The notes under the pieces: model-generated
What the model saw: the letters and a program-made list of their open reading frames with translations, nothing else
Told to the model about the DNA's origin: nothing
The model's database searches: none
From: Deltaproteobacteria bacterium
Lineage (GTDB): Bacteria; Desulfobacterota; Binatia; UBA9968; JAJDTQ01
Direction: 5' to 3'
NCBI GenBank assembly: GCA_028818755.1
Contig: JAPPNF010000067.1
Coordinates: forward strand, 1-58,046
Length of the DNA stretch: 58,046 nt
In this document: positions 15,948 through 24,387 of the stretch, piece after piece
Layout of the letters: every line of letters begins with the position of its first letter
How positions within the stretch are numbered: the stretch's first letter is position 1
Program-made: the position numbers and the translations under genes

Positions 15948-17315
15948 TCACGAAGCCACGGAGACGGTAGCGCCCAAGCTCCGCGGCTGCTCCATGTTGT
16001 CGTTCCGGAGAAGCGTGATCGAGACGGTGCTGCTCGCTGTACCCTTCGGAATCCTGGTCTCGACGGGCTCGTCAACGAAGTCCTCACCCGCCACTGCGGG
16101 ATTCTCCCCGTCTCCCGGAACGAGCCGCACCACCACCCGAATGTCTTCGGGCGCGGCAGCCGGCAACAAGACCTCCAACCGGACCGCTTCGCCGCTGCCG
16201 ACGGCGTCCTGCAGGAACCGGACCCGCGCTTTTTTCACGAGGGCGGACGCGCTTTGCCGCTTGGCGACCCTGATCGGGCCAATGTCCTCGATCGGCCGCC
16301 ACAAGTCCTCGGTCTTTGGACGTGAATAGTCCGCGGCCACACCCAAACCTTCCCAAGCCGGCTTCTCCGACGGACCGCCGAACGGTAAGTGAAGCGCCAC
16401 TTGAAAGCTGGTGGAACGCTTGCCCTCGCCGATGCCGTCGTAGTTAGCGCCGAACTTGAACCACGGGTGTGGGCGCCAGTCGAGGCCCACGCGGGTGCCC
16501 GTGTTCCACTGATTGGAACCGTCCTCGGCCCGCCAGCGGTAACCGACCGTGTTGAGTTGAAGAGTTGTGGTCAGATCGAAGCGCATCCCGAGTTCCATCC
16601 CTTCAAGGGCACGCTCCTGGTATCCCGAACTGCCCCGGCGCCAGTCTGTGGCGGGAACAAAGTAGCGGAACGAACCGATGCCCCACCTTCCGGTGTAGTC
16701 GATCCCCGGCGCCAGCACTCTGTGTCCACGCTCGGCGTTCAACAGGTGGAACGCCGAAATTCCGACGATGTCAGCGTCCGGCGCGCTCGAAACCCGGAAA
16801 CGACGCACCACACCGTGCCGCAGATCGTTGCGGAACAGTCCGGAGCCGGATCCGTCCCACCAGCGGGTAACGCCCTGCTGGAAGAAGAACGAGGAAACGC
16901 CGTTCCTGTTACCGGACGATCCTGTGCCGGCGAACGGAAGCACCATGTCGATATCACCGTCGATACCGAACTTGTGCGAAACAGGGGAATAAGACAGGTT
17001 GCCGGCGACCTGGAAGTGCGGCCCGAACCTCCTCTTTCCGTATGCGTCCGCGAAACGCAGCCCTTCCTCCACGAAAAGCTTCAAGCCGTTGCCTAAAAGA
17101 CACCGTGTGCCTTCCGACGCCGTGTCGTTGAGCGCGGCGTGACATCTGCTCGCGTGAACCAGGTAATCGCTCCAGAACCCATTGCCGGACTCCGCCCGTG
17201 CAACGGAGGGGCTGGAAGCAAGCCCGATCATCAGCGCGGCGGCGCATGCAGCCCGCCGGACATGGCGGAGACGAGACAACTTGCCACCAACCTTGGGGAT
17301 TCTGTTCTCCATCAT
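15948..17315 (-). CDS. Inverse autotransporter (intimin/invasin-type) beta-domain protein
   Basis: A 455-residue outer-membrane protein. The signal peptide (MMENRIPKVGG... to 'SVARAESGN') is cleavable. After a short region containing two cysteines comes the inverse-autotransporter barrel: 'GLRFADAYGKRRFGPHFQVA', 'GIDGDIDMVLPFA', 'SSFFFQQGVTRWWDGS', 'APGIDYTGRWGIGSFRYF', 'YQERALEGMELGMRFDL' and 'GLDWRPHPWFKFGANYDGIG'. The passenger is short: a single Calx-beta-like domain of about 100 residues at the end ('AGEDFVDEPVETRIPKG'). Typical intimins carry several Ig domains. The ATG at 17315 has GGAGG six bases upstream; longer starts overlap the next gene and lack a signal. Confidence 0.8.
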   Translation of the reverse strand: MMENRIPKVGGKLSRLRHVRRAACAAALMIGLASSPSVARAESGNGFWSDYLVHASRCHAALNDTASEGTRCLLGNGLKLFVEEGLRFADAYGKRRFGPHFQVAGNLSYSPVSHKFGIDGDIDMVLPFAGTGSSGNRNGVSSFFFQQGVTRWWDGSGSGLFRNDLRHGVVRRFRVSSAPDADIVGISAFHLLNAERGHRVLAPGIDYTGRWGIGSFRYFVPATDWRRGSSGYQERALEGMELGMRFDLTTTLQLNTVGYRWRAEDGSNQWNTGTRVGLDWRPHPWFKFGANYDGIGEGKRSTSFQVALHLPFGGPSEKPAWEGLGVAADYSRPKTEDLWRPIEDIGPIRVAKRQSASALVKKARVRFLQDAVGSGEAVRLEVLLPAAAPEDIRVVVRLVPGDGENPAVAGEDFVDEPVETRIPKGTASSTVSITLLRNDNMEQPRSLGATVSVAS

Positions 17316-17386
17316 CGGGTTCCTCCGTATCCCACGACACACTGGCATCCCAACTCCGTCACCCGGCATGAGTTCCCGTTGCCGCG

Positions 17387-17917
17387 CTACTCCAGGACCT
17401 GCCACAACTGTCCGTTTTTCGACGCAACCTTCAGACACCTGAGCAATATCAGTTTCGTTTCCGCCGCCGTCTTTTTCGCGCCTTCGCTCATGGAACCGAC
17501 CAATCCCGTCACGAGTCCCACACCGGCGCCGATGCCCGCCGCTTCCCCGAGCTTGACGCCTCCGACACCCGCCATGTCGAAGATTTGCCCCATCTGGGTC
17601 GCCGTCGCGGCCCCTTGCACCGTGGATTGAGCTGTATCGGTAAGGGTTGCCAGTTGTGCTTCCTGCGCCGCGGTCATCTGCCGGTTGTTCGCCACGTTCC
17701 GGCAGATGCCGAGCACCTGTTTGTATTTTTCCTCTTGTCCCGGCTCGACATAGACCGAAGGGATGTATTGGCCGGAACCAAGCCCGCTGGAATCAACGAT
17801 TCCCGTGTATGCCGAACCGCAACCGACCAGCAGAAGTACGGATAGACAGACTCCTGCGCAGTTACGCAGGGTGTTCTCGTCGTATTTCGTTCTGGTGGTC
17901 CTGATATCTTGCGCCAT
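17387..17917 (-). CDS. Small glycine-zipper lipoprotein
   Basis: A 176-residue lipoprotein with lipobox 'LLLVGC' after a hydrophobic signal. The middle holds 'YVEPGQEEKYKQVLGICRNV' and a helical 'MTAAQEAQLATLTDTAQSTV' segment. The C-terminal third has an Ala/Gly-rich glycine-zipper run (GIGAGVGLVTGLVG) that could insert in or lie on the outer membrane. The start at 17917 has GGAG eight bases upstream. It is encoded just ahead of the inverse autotransporter gene on the same strand, with a 71-base gap, suggesting one transcript. No family function recognised. Confidence 0.7.
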   Translation of the reverse strand: MAQDIRTTRTKYDENTLRNCAGVCLSVLLLVGCGSAYTGIVDSSGLGSGQYIPSVYVEPGQEEKYKQVLGICRNVANNRQMTAAQEAQLATLTDTAQSTVQGAATATQMGQIFDMAGVGGVKLGEAAGIGAGVGLVTGLVGSMSEGAKKTAAETKLILLRCLKVASKNGQLWQVLE

Positions 17918-17975
17918 TTCGTCGTCTCCTTGGTTCAAGCGAGGCCGTCAACCTCGCATTCAGAAAATTCTTGAA

Positions 17976-18500
17976 CTAACTCCGTACCTCTCCGCTGCGA
18001 CGACCAATCCCTTCCTCCGCGAGAGCCGCGTGGAGAATCGTCGTCATTCCTTGCTCAAAGCCAACGCGCACAACCTTGAGACTTTCACAGCCATAGTGTG
18101 TCGCCAGGAGCGACAGTACCTCGGTCACTTCGTTCAGCCCGTACTCGCCATCGGCGCCAAGGGTGTGCTGAATGGCATGGTGGGCGGCCTTGAAAGCGGC
18201 CACCACCCTGTCCTCGTTGGCGTTGTCATCGATCCATCGCGGAGCGGTGGGCCACTCCTCGCGGTCGCGTCGGCGCCTGCCGTCGGATACCGGTACCAAA
18301 GACATGACGGTCGGCAGTTCGACACCAAGGGCTTGCGCAATTTCTCTCGCCGTTTTGAGCAGGACCTTACTCCCTTTCTCCGCTCGTTGGACGGTCCGAT
18401 GGCAGCAACCAACCCTTGTGGCGAATCCGGCTTGGGTAAGTCCCATCTCGGTTCGCCGTAGGGCTACCAGTTTGCCGTTCATCGCGACTTTCCCGTTCAT
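17976..18500 (-). CDS. XRE-family transcriptional regulator, paralogue B
   Basis: A roughly 174-residue regulator whose N-terminal helix-turn-helix ('LVALRRTEMGLTQAGFATRV', 'GCCHRTVQRAEKGSKVLLKT', 'AREIAQALGVELPTVMSL') closely parallels that of the protein at 13948. The C-terminal half is a different helical domain ('AFKAAHHAIQHTLGADGEYG', 'EVTEVLSLLATHYG') and may sense a ligand. It precedes the small lipoprotein and inverse autotransporter genes on the same strand by 58 bases and likely controls them. The start is uncertain among 18509, 18500 and 18482. Upstream, GTTGTCGC occurs twice 11 bases apart (18556-18580), a candidate operator. Confidence 0.8.
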   Translation of the reverse strand: MNGKVAMNGKLVALRRTEMGLTQAGFATRVGCCHRTVQRAEKGSKVLLKTAREIAQALGVELPTVMSLVPVSDGRRRRDREEWPTAPRWIDDNANEDRVVAAFKAAHHAIQHTLGADGEYGLNEVTEVLSLLATHYGCESLKVVRVGFEQGMTTILHAALAEEGIGRRSGEVRS

Positions 18501-18828
18501 TCCGACCACAAGACAAGCCTACTGCACCCGGCGTCGAAGGCACTACGGCAGATATGCGACAACATGGCGACAACTAGGCGACTTTCCGCCATCTACCGCG
18601 TGCTCAACTCCATTCGGACGACTCGCGAAACGGTGCTTCGCACCTTTGCGACACGCGACATTGCAACCGGCGAGGAGGCGACGGCCGCCCGGTCTGCCAT
18701 CAATTCAGGCTTGTTTTGTAAAAGTTGCGACCCTGCCGTAGAGATGTTTCTGGCCGGGGTCGTTCGTATACGTACGTATAATCGTGCGTATAGGTAGGTA
18801 TAGAGGTAGAGTGAGGCGGGTCCTCACC
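18501..18828. other. Intergenic region with CGTATA repeats
   Basis: 328 bases between XRE paralogue B and lipA. 18765-18792 carries three CGTATA units, including the palindrome CGTATACG, followed by GGTATAGAGG-type repeats to about 18812. This stretch is much more AT-rich than its surroundings. A 77-codon frame (18564-18797) has no ribosome-binding site and its end is made of the repeat, so I do not call it a gene. Confidence 0.5.
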
Positions 18829-19719
18829 TTAGCGCCGGAGCATCTTCTCCACGAAGAACTCCGCGGCCCGGTAGGAGCTGCGCACCATGGGGCCAGCGGC
18901 GACGTAGCGGAAACCCAGCCGTATGCCCTGTTCTTCATACTTCCGGAAACGGTCCGGGTGTACGAACTCGGCCACGGGCACGTGCTTCTTCGTGGGTTGG
19001 AGGTACTGCCCCAAGGTGAGGATGTCCACATCCCGGTCGCGCAGGTCACGCATGGTTTCCAGGACCTCTCCTGTGGTTTCTCCCAACCCCAGTAGGATCG
19101 CGCTCTTGGTGTAGATACGCGGATTCAGGGATCTGACGTTGGCCAACACCTCAAGAGTCTGCTCGTAGCCGCAGCGAGCGTCCCGGGCGTAACGGGTGAG
19201 CCGCCGCACGGTCTCGATGTTCTGGCCGATGACCTGGGGCGCGGCGTCGACGACCTTCCCCAGCGCGCGGACGTCGCCGCGGAAGTCCGGGATCAGCGCT
19301 TCGATGATCAGATCCGGGCAACGGCGGCGGGTTTCGCGGATGGTATCGGCAAAGATGCCGGCGCCCCCGTCCTCCAGGTCGTCGCGGTCCACGGAAGTGA
19401 TGACCACGTAGCGGAGGTTCATGCGCGCCAGGGCCTCGGCCACCCGCCTCGGTTCGTCCGGATTGACGGGAACCCCCGTCCTAGCGGTCTTGACCGCGCA
19501 GAACCGGCATCCTCGCGTGCACACGTCCCCGAGGATCATGATGGTGGCGGTGCCCGATTGCCAACACTCCGCGAGGTTGGGGCAGCGGGCCTCCTCGCAG
19601 ACCGTATGCAGCTTAAGCCCGCGGAAGTTGTCCTTGAGGCGATTGTATTCGGCGCCGGAAGGGAGCCGGACCTTGAGCCACGGCGGCTTGTGCGCCGCTT
19701 GCGGGCGTGTGCTCATCAT
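18829..19719 (-). CDS. lipA: Lipoyl synthase
   Basis: Radical-SAM enzyme inserting sulfur at C6 and C8 of protein-bound octanoate. The 296 residues carry both iron-sulfur sites: the auxiliary cluster 'CEEARCPNLAECW' (CxxxxCxxxxxC) and the radical-SAM motif 'CTRGCRFCAV' (CxxxCxxC). 'VITSVDRDDLEDGGAG', 'IETVRRLTRYARD', 'LGLGETTGEV' and the C-terminal 'MVRSSYRAAEFF' (the RSSY serine) are diagnostic. The start is ATG at 19719 or 19716 with GGA just upstream. No lipB is seen next to it. Confidence 0.97.
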   Translation of the reverse strand: MMSTRPQAAHKPPWLKVRLPSGAEYNRLKDNFRGLKLHTVCEEARCPNLAECWQSGTATIMILGDVCTRGCRFCAVKTARTGVPVNPDEPRRVAEALARMNLRYVVITSVDRDDLEDGGAGIFADTIRETRRRCPDLIIEALIPDFRGDVRALGKVVDAAPQVIGQNIETVRRLTRYARDARCGYEQTLEVLANVRSLNPRIYTKSAILLGLGETTGEVLETMRDLRDRDVDILTLGQYLQPTKKHVPVAEFVHPDRFRKYEEQGIRLGFRYVAAGPMVRSSYRAAEFFVEKMLRR

Positions 19720-19772
19720 CAATTCCAGACTAGCTCACGATGCAAGAAAAGGCCATCGAGCTATTCGCGGGG

Positions 19773-19842
19773 GGCTCCTGGGACAGGCACCGGGAGGCCG
19801 GAGGGCGGACCCAACGTCCTCCCGGTGCCTGTCCCAGGAGCC
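19773..19842. repeat. 70-nt hairpin element, form A
   Basis: A perfect 25-bp stem (19773-19797 with 19818-19842, beginning GGCTCCTGGGACAGG) encloses a 20-base loop CCGGAGGGCGGACCCAACGT. The loop is the exact reverse complement of the loop in form B at 20014-20033. Stem sequences of the two forms differ. Located between lipA and the alpha/beta hydrolase gene. Confidence 0.9.
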
Positions 19843-19868
19843 GGCGGGCAGAGGCAATGTCATCCCGG

Positions 19869-19900
19869 ACCCCGGCCCGGACTCGATCCGGGGCCGGGGT
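19869..19900. repeat. Short GC-rich palindrome between hairpins A and B
   Basis: ACCCCGGCCC and GGGCCGGGGT flank a GGACTCGATCC-type centre, giving a near-perfect hairpin. It belongs to the common 'CATCCCGGAC...' class of intergenic palindromes and sits between the two 70-nt elements. Confidence 0.7.
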
Positions 19901-19988
19901 GACGGAAGGGGGAAACCGCGGCGGGGAAAGGGTCACGGTAAGGAGAACCCACGTCCCGAGAATGGGGCCATCCAACTGCGCTGCCTGT

Positions 19989-20058
19989 GGCACCCGGGCC
20001 AAGCCCCGGGAAGACGTTGGGTCCGCCCTCCGGCTTCCCGGGGCTTGGCCCGGGTGCC
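19989..20058. repeat. 70-nt hairpin element, form B
   Basis: A perfect 25-bp stem (19989-20013 with 20034-20058, containing CCCGGGCCAAGCCCCGGG) encloses the 20-base loop ACGTTGGGTCCGCCCTCCGG, exactly complementary to the loop of form A. Same stem and loop lengths as form A. The gap 19720-20088 has no gene; it is filled by these hairpins. Confidence 0.9.
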
Positions 20059-20088
20059 CCCCACCGACCCTCGACTACCCACCACGGA

Positions 20089-21384
20089 TCAGGGCTCGAA
20101 GTAGCCTCCGACGATGGCGTCGTGCCACAGCCGGCATACCGGCGGGATGATGCCGCGCGGGAGATCGTCGTAGGTGAGGCCCCAGGTGTGGATGCCGGCG
20201 CCCAGCGACACACACGCGACCTTGGGCGCGGGGTCCATGGCGGCGTAGAGCGGCAGGGCGTCGCAGCACCGTTGCAGGGTGACGGTGTCGTCGTCCAGAC
20301 CGTGAAGTGAGAGGAACGGCGGCACCGGCTTGGCGCCGGGGCCGGAAAGCTCCCGCAGATAGCCGACGTAGCGGGCGATGAGTTGCTTCTCCTCCGCCGC
20401 TCCCATCCCGAGCCGCCGTGCGGTGACCCGAGCGGCCTGTTCCAGCGCGCCGGCGCCGTTCTTGTGGACGAAGTCCTCGGCCTTGAAGTTGGTGCGCTTC
20501 TTGCCCACCTCCCACTTCTCCATGGTCAGCTCCATCAGCATTGGCAGGCCGTAGCCCTTGTCCTTGAGTCCTTCGTAGAGATAGCGGGCGGTGTCGCGCC
20601 AGGTCCGTAGCCGCAGGTGGTTGAAGGGGAACTCCCACCGGTCGCCGGTGGTGGCGGTGTAGATATAGCCGAAGGTCGATGAGCCGTATCCCAGCACCCC
20701 CGCCACGTTGGCCACCCGTTGCGCTGCCATCATGGCGAACGGTCCGCCGGTGGAGTGGCCGTGCACGTAGAGGGAGTATTCGGACTCCGGAAACTCGCGG
20801 CGGCAACTCTCCCTCAGCGCTTCCTCGAACGCTACGGGCCATGCGGCCATGCGGTGGTAGAACTCGGTGCCCTCCCGCGCCACCAGCGAGATGACGGTGC
20901 CGTAACTCTCACGCCGGGCGTCGTCCCGGGCGACCTCGTACTGGTCGGGTGTGATGCGGGTTTCGCGGGTCCACAGCGGGGTCCGGCCGGTGCCGTCGGG
21001 CTCCAGCGTGTCGCCGGGCCAGTCCCTGGAAGGGCCCAGCAGGTAGAGGCGTCCGGGAAAGGTCATCAGCGTGACCTTGAAGCCGAACTTTCCGGCCAGC
21101 ATCCGGGCCACCGGCTCCAGTGACTTGTAGTCCGAGGTGCCGCCGTGCAGCAGGAAGATGCCCGCGCGCCGTCCGTCCGACACCTTCGGCACACGGTCGC
21201 GATCCTCGGGCTCGTAGGTCATGGTGCCGATGTCCCAGTCCATGTCCAGGGCCTGGATACGGAAGATGTCCTCGCGGTTCGTGACCGGGATGTCGGGGAG
21301 GGTCAGGGTCTCCTCGGACAGTCTCACGACGTCGGGACGGGGGATGGAATCGGGGGGCGACCAGGCGCCGGTTCGTTGAGCCAT
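20089..21384 (-). CDS. Alpha/beta hydrolase-fold protein
   Basis: A 431-residue putative esterase or lipase-like hydrolase. The oxyanion-hole segment 'GIFLLHGGTSDYKSL' is at about residue 75, the nucleophile elbow 'YVHGHSTGGPFAM' (GxSxG) near residue 208, an acidic candidate in 'FLSLHGLDDDTVTL', and the terminal histidine in 'GAGIHTWGL'. No signal peptide or membrane segment is visible, so it is probably cytoplasmic. Between nucleophile and acid it carries a long helical insertion, which probably forms the lid. Substrate unknown. It faces the hairpin region at its 3' end and stands 87 bases from the nucleoside transporter gene upstream on the same strand. Confidence 0.8.
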   Translation of the reverse strand: MAQRTGAWSPPDSIPRPDVVRLSEETLTLPDIPVTNREDIFRIQALDMDWDIGTMTYEPEDRDRVPKVSDGRRAGIFLLHGGTSDYKSLEPVARMLAGKFGFKVTLMTFPGRLYLLGPSRDWPGDTLEPDGTGRTPLWTRETRITPDQYEVARDDARRESYGTVISLVAREGTEFYHRMAAWPVAFEEALRESCRREFPESEYSLYVHGHSTGGPFAMMAAQRVANVAGVLGYGSSTFGYIYTATTGDRWEFPFNHLRLRTWRDTARYLYEGLKDKGYGLPMLMELTMEKWEVGKKRTNFKAEDFVHKNGAGALEQAARVTARRLGMGAAEEKQLIARYVGYLRELSGPGAKPVPPFLSLHGLDDDTVTLQRCCDALPLYAAMDPAPKVACVSLGAGIHTWGLTYDDLPRGIIPPVCRLWHDAIVGGYFEP

Positions 21385-21471
21385 TCAGCAGTCTCCGTGG
21401 GTGTAGGGGCCGGCCACAAACCGGCCGCGCCGTCTTGAATGATACCCGACCACTGCCCGCGGGCGCTCGTA

Positions 21472-22788
21472 TCAGATCCCGAGCAACCCCTTCTGGCCGT
21501 AGTAGTAGAACCCGGCCAGGGCTCCGGTCATGAGAGTCGCGAGGGTGGCGCCCACCAGGGCGCGGAGGCCCAGGGAGGAGAGGTCGCCTCGGCGCGCGGG
21601 CGCCAGGGCGCCGATGCCGCCGACGAAGACCCCCACCGACGCCACGTGGGCGAACCCGCACAGGGTGTACGAGAGAATCAGGATGCCGCGCGGTGAGATC
21701 ATCCCCTCGGCGCCGAGCCTCCCCAACTCCTGGTAGGCCACCACCTCGGTGAGGATGGCGCGGCCTCCCAGGATACGCCCCGCGGCAACGAGGTCGGTTC
21801 CCGGCAGGCCCAGCAGCCACGCCAGCGGCGTGAACAGCCATCCCAGGATGCGGCGGAGGTCCACCGGCCCGGCCAGCGCGTCGCTCAGCGGGGCCGTGAG
21901 CTTGGCGAGCCCGTAGTCGATGAGCGCCACGGCTCCCAGGACCGCGATGAGCAGGGTGGCGATGCCGGCGGCGAGCTTGAGCCCTTCCCAGGATCCGTCC
22001 ATCAAGGCGGCCATGGTGTTGGGCTTGCGCTGGTCTTCGGCCATGGGCGGCACCGCCCCCAGCGTCTCCGGGGCCCCGGTCTCGGGCAGCATCAGCTTGG
22101 CAGCGAGGGCGGCGGCCGGAATCGACATGATGGATGCGGACACGAGATGTCCGGTAATGAGCGGAAAGCTGTCCTTGAGGAAAAGGACGTAGAGCGCCAG
22201 GGTGGTGGAGGCGACCGTCGACATGCCGCAGGTAAGCAGCGTCAGCAGTTCGGAGCGCGTCATGCGGTCGATGTAGGGGCGCACGGTCATGGCCGATTCC
22301 ACGCCGATGAAGATGTTGGACGAACCGGCCAGGGACTCGGCGCCCGAGAGAGCCATGGTCCTGTGGAAGAGGACGGCGAAGAGCCTCACGATGGGCTGCA
22401 GGATCCGCAGGTGGTAGAGCGCCGCCATCAGCGACGCGAAGAACACCACCGCCGGCAGTACCTGCGTGGCCAGCACGAAGCCCACCGACGGCGACCCTCC
22501 CGGAGTGGTCTCGCCCGGGTTGAGCGCCAAGGGACCGAAAAGGAAACGGGCGCCTTCGTTCCCCGCTCTGAGGACGGCGATGACCGCGTCGTTGATCCAG
22601 ATGAGGGCCGTACGGGTCCACGGGACCCAGAACACCACCGCGCCCAGCACCAGCATCAGGCCCCCGGCCGTGAGCACCGTGCGCCAGGGAACGGGGCGCC
22701 TGAAACCGCCCGCGGCCCAGGCCAGAAACGCCAGCACAACGAGTCCGGCGAGGGAGCCGAGGTTGAGCCAACTCATGGAACGGTCCAT
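21472..22788 (-). CDS. Concentrative nucleoside transporter (CNT/NupC family)
   Basis: A 438-residue polytopic membrane protein that should import nucleosides by cation symport. The Gate-domain hallmark 'SLAGSSNIFIGVESAMTVRP' is present, as is 'LTCGMSTVASTTLALYV' and the C-terminal 'LSYTLCGFAHVASVGVFVGG' (paired-helix motif of CNTs), with 'VAYQELGRL' before it. Roughly ten to twelve hydrophobic segments are seen. The ATG at 22788 (MDRSMSW) is preferred over the longer reading, which adds a non-membrane tail. It is divergent from the amidohydrolase gene. Confidence 0.9.
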   Translation of the reverse strand: MDRSMSWLNLGSLAGLVVLAFLAWAAGGFRRPVPWRTVLTAGGLMLVLGAVVFWVPWTRTALIWINDAVIAVLRAGNEGARFLFGPLALNPGETTPGGSPSVGFVLATQVLPAVVFFASLMAALYHLRILQPIVRLFAVLFHRTMALSGAESLAGSSNIFIGVESAMTVRPYIDRMTRSELLTLLTCGMSTVASTTLALYVLFLKDSFPLITGHLVSASIMSIPAAALAAKLMLPETGAPETLGAVPPMAEDQRKPNTMAALMDGSWEGLKLAAGIATLLIAVLGAVALIDYGLAKLTAPLSDALAGPVDLRRILGWLFTPLAWLLGLPGTDLVAAGRILGGRAILTEVVAYQELGRLGAEGMISPRGILILSYTLCGFAHVASVGVFVGGIGALAPARRGDLSSLGLRALVGATLATLMTGALAGFYYYGQKGLLGI

Positions 22789-22984
22789 AGCATGAGTCGT
22801 CGCCGGCGGGCCACTGCCCCGCGCCGGCGCCTTTCTTGACAACACCCATGGGTCAAGCTAATACCGGACAAGAGCCGAAGCGGCACGAGCGGGAACGGAA
22901 GCGTCCATGCACACGGGCGGTGTCTGCGACCGGCGCCGCATCGACGAACACCAACCACCATACAAGCCTACCTGGAGGTTACTC

Positions 22985-24064
22985 ATGGCCAACAAGTACC
23001 AGATCATTGACGGCGACGGTCACGTCGTGGAGGACATGGAGGCGATCACCAGCCGCTTTCCCAAGGCGGTGCAGGAACAGATGCGCTGGTCCAACCCGTT
23101 TCCGCCGCTGGACCACCTGCACTCGGCCAACGCGCACAAGCTCCCGGAGGGTTCGTTCCAGCAGGTGGGCTTCGACGGCTGGGTGGAGTTCCTGGAGGAC
23201 GTGGGCATCGACCGCACGGTCCTGTATCCCACCGTGGGCCTGTCCTACGGCAAGGTAGTGAGCCAGGACTGGGCCATCGACCTGGCGCGGTCCTACAACG
23301 ACTGGATCGCCGAGAATTACATCCACAAGAGCCCCAGGTTCCAGGCAACGGCGCTGATCCCGCTGCAGGAGCCGGACGAGGCGGTCAAGGAGCTGCGCCG
23401 GGCGGTGGAGGACCTGGGCATGTGCGGCGCCATGCTGCCGTCCACGGGCATCCAGTTGCACCTGGGACACAAGTACTATTGGCCGATTTACGAAGAGGCC
23501 GACCGGCTGGGCTGCTGCCTGGGCATCCACGGCGGCGCTCACGAAAACCTGGGCATGGACGACCTGCATCCCTACGCCCCGGTGCACGCGCTGGGCCATC
23601 CCTTCGGACAGATGATCTCCTTTGGCGGCATCGTCTTCAACGGCATCTTCGACAAGTACCCCAACGTGCGCATCGGTTTCCTGGAAGGCGGCGTCGCCTG
23701 GCTGCTGATGTGCCTGGAACGTTTCGACCGCTCCTACGAAACCCACATACAGCACGACCCCCGGAGCGAGTTCCTGCAGCTCAAGGACGGCGAGAGCGTC
23801 AGTGAGTACTGCAAGCGGCACATCGAGGACGGCCGCATCTACGTGGGCTGCGAGGGCCACGAGCCCGACCTGGCCCACGCCATCAGGACGGTGGGGAACA
23901 AGCCCTGGGTCTACTCCTCCGACTTCCCCCACGAGGTCAACAACGAGTTCTGCAAGGAAGAGCTGGGCGAGGTCATGGACAGCGACGAACTGTCAGAGGA
24001 CGACAAGACCGCGGTGCTGTCGCGCAACGCGGAGCGCTTCTACAACCTGCCTAGCGGGCTGTAA
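22985..24064 (+). CDS. Amidohydrolase-2 (ACMSD-like) family metal-dependent hydrolase
   Basis: A 359-residue TIM-barrel hydrolase or decarboxylase. It starts 'YQIIDGDGHVVEDMEAI', where the usual HxH of the first strand is reduced to DGDGH; 'CLGIHGGAHENLG' supplies the strand-5 histidine, 'VHALGHPFGQMISF' the next, and 'VYSSDFPHEVNN' the final metal-ligand aspartate. This layout fits the ACMSD/gamma-resorcylate decarboxylase clan. The start has GGAGG seven bases upstream. It is divergent from the transporter gene and convergent with the Tct operon. Reaction not predictable from sequence alone. Confidence 0.86.
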   Translation: MANKYQIIDGDGHVVEDMEAITSRFPKAVQEQMRWSNPFPPLDHLHSANAHKLPEGSFQQVGFDGWVEFLEDVGIDRTVLYPTVGLSYGKVVSQDWAIDLARSYNDWIAENYIHKSPRFQATALIPLQEPDEAVKELRRAVEDLGMCGAMLPSTGIQLHLGHKYYWPIYEEADRLGCCLGIHGGAHENLGMDDLHPYAPVHALGHPFGQMISFGGIVFNGIFDKYPNVRIGFLEGGVAWLLMCLERFDRSYETHIQHDPRSEFLQLKDGESVSEYCKRHIEDGRIYVGCEGHEPDLAHAIRTVGNKPWVYSSDFPHEVNNEFCKEELGEVMDSDELSEDDKTAVLSRNAERFYNLPSGL

Positions 24065-24100
24065 GCCTGCACGAACAAGGGAGCGGAGGGGATTCCCGGA

Positions 24101-24361
24101 TCAGCGGTTCTCCAGAATCTTCTCCAGCTCCTTGCGGTCCTTCTCCGTGATGCCACCCCTGTCCGGGGAACGAGTTTCCCGAGGCGGCGTGGTGAAGTCG
24201 ATTCCCTGGAACCGGAAGGTGACGAGGTTCACGATCTCGTCGCGGTAGAGCCATCCCAGCAATACTGCCAGGATGATGACCGGCAGCATGAGCCAGGCGC
24301 GCCTTCCCCGCGGCTTCCTCCCGCGCGTGCGCGGTCGTTTCCTGTTGGCCCTGGCCTGCAT
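24101..24361 (-). CDS. Small single-pass membrane protein downstream of tctA
   Basis: An 86-residue protein: 22 mostly basic residues (RKRPRTRGRKPRGRR), one membrane helix ('AWLMLPVIILAVLLGWLY') and a hydrophilic tail ending in a short charged helix. The basic N-terminus predicts it stays inside with the tail outside. It begins 26 bases after the TctAB stop and is likely part of that operon. No family recognised. Confidence 0.55.
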   Translation of the reverse strand: MQARANRKRPRTRGRKPRGRRAWLMLPVIILAVLLGWLYRDEIVNLVTFRFQGIDFTTPPRETRSPDRGGITEKDRKELEKILENR

Positions 24362-24387
24362 GTCTCATCAAGGCGCACGGTGTCCCG

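Noticed and set aside
18564..18797. 77-codon frame upstream of XRE paralogue B
   Set aside because: No ribosome-binding site; the last third is made of the CGTATA repeat; no family resemblance.
19773..20058. CRISPR array
   Set aside because: The repeats are hairpins with different stems and only two copies; there is no regular repeat-spacer pattern or cas gene.
22834..22984. Longer start for the amidohydrolase at 22907
   Set aside because: The extra residues are basic and unconserved, and the ATG at 22985 has a strong GGAGG at ideal distance.
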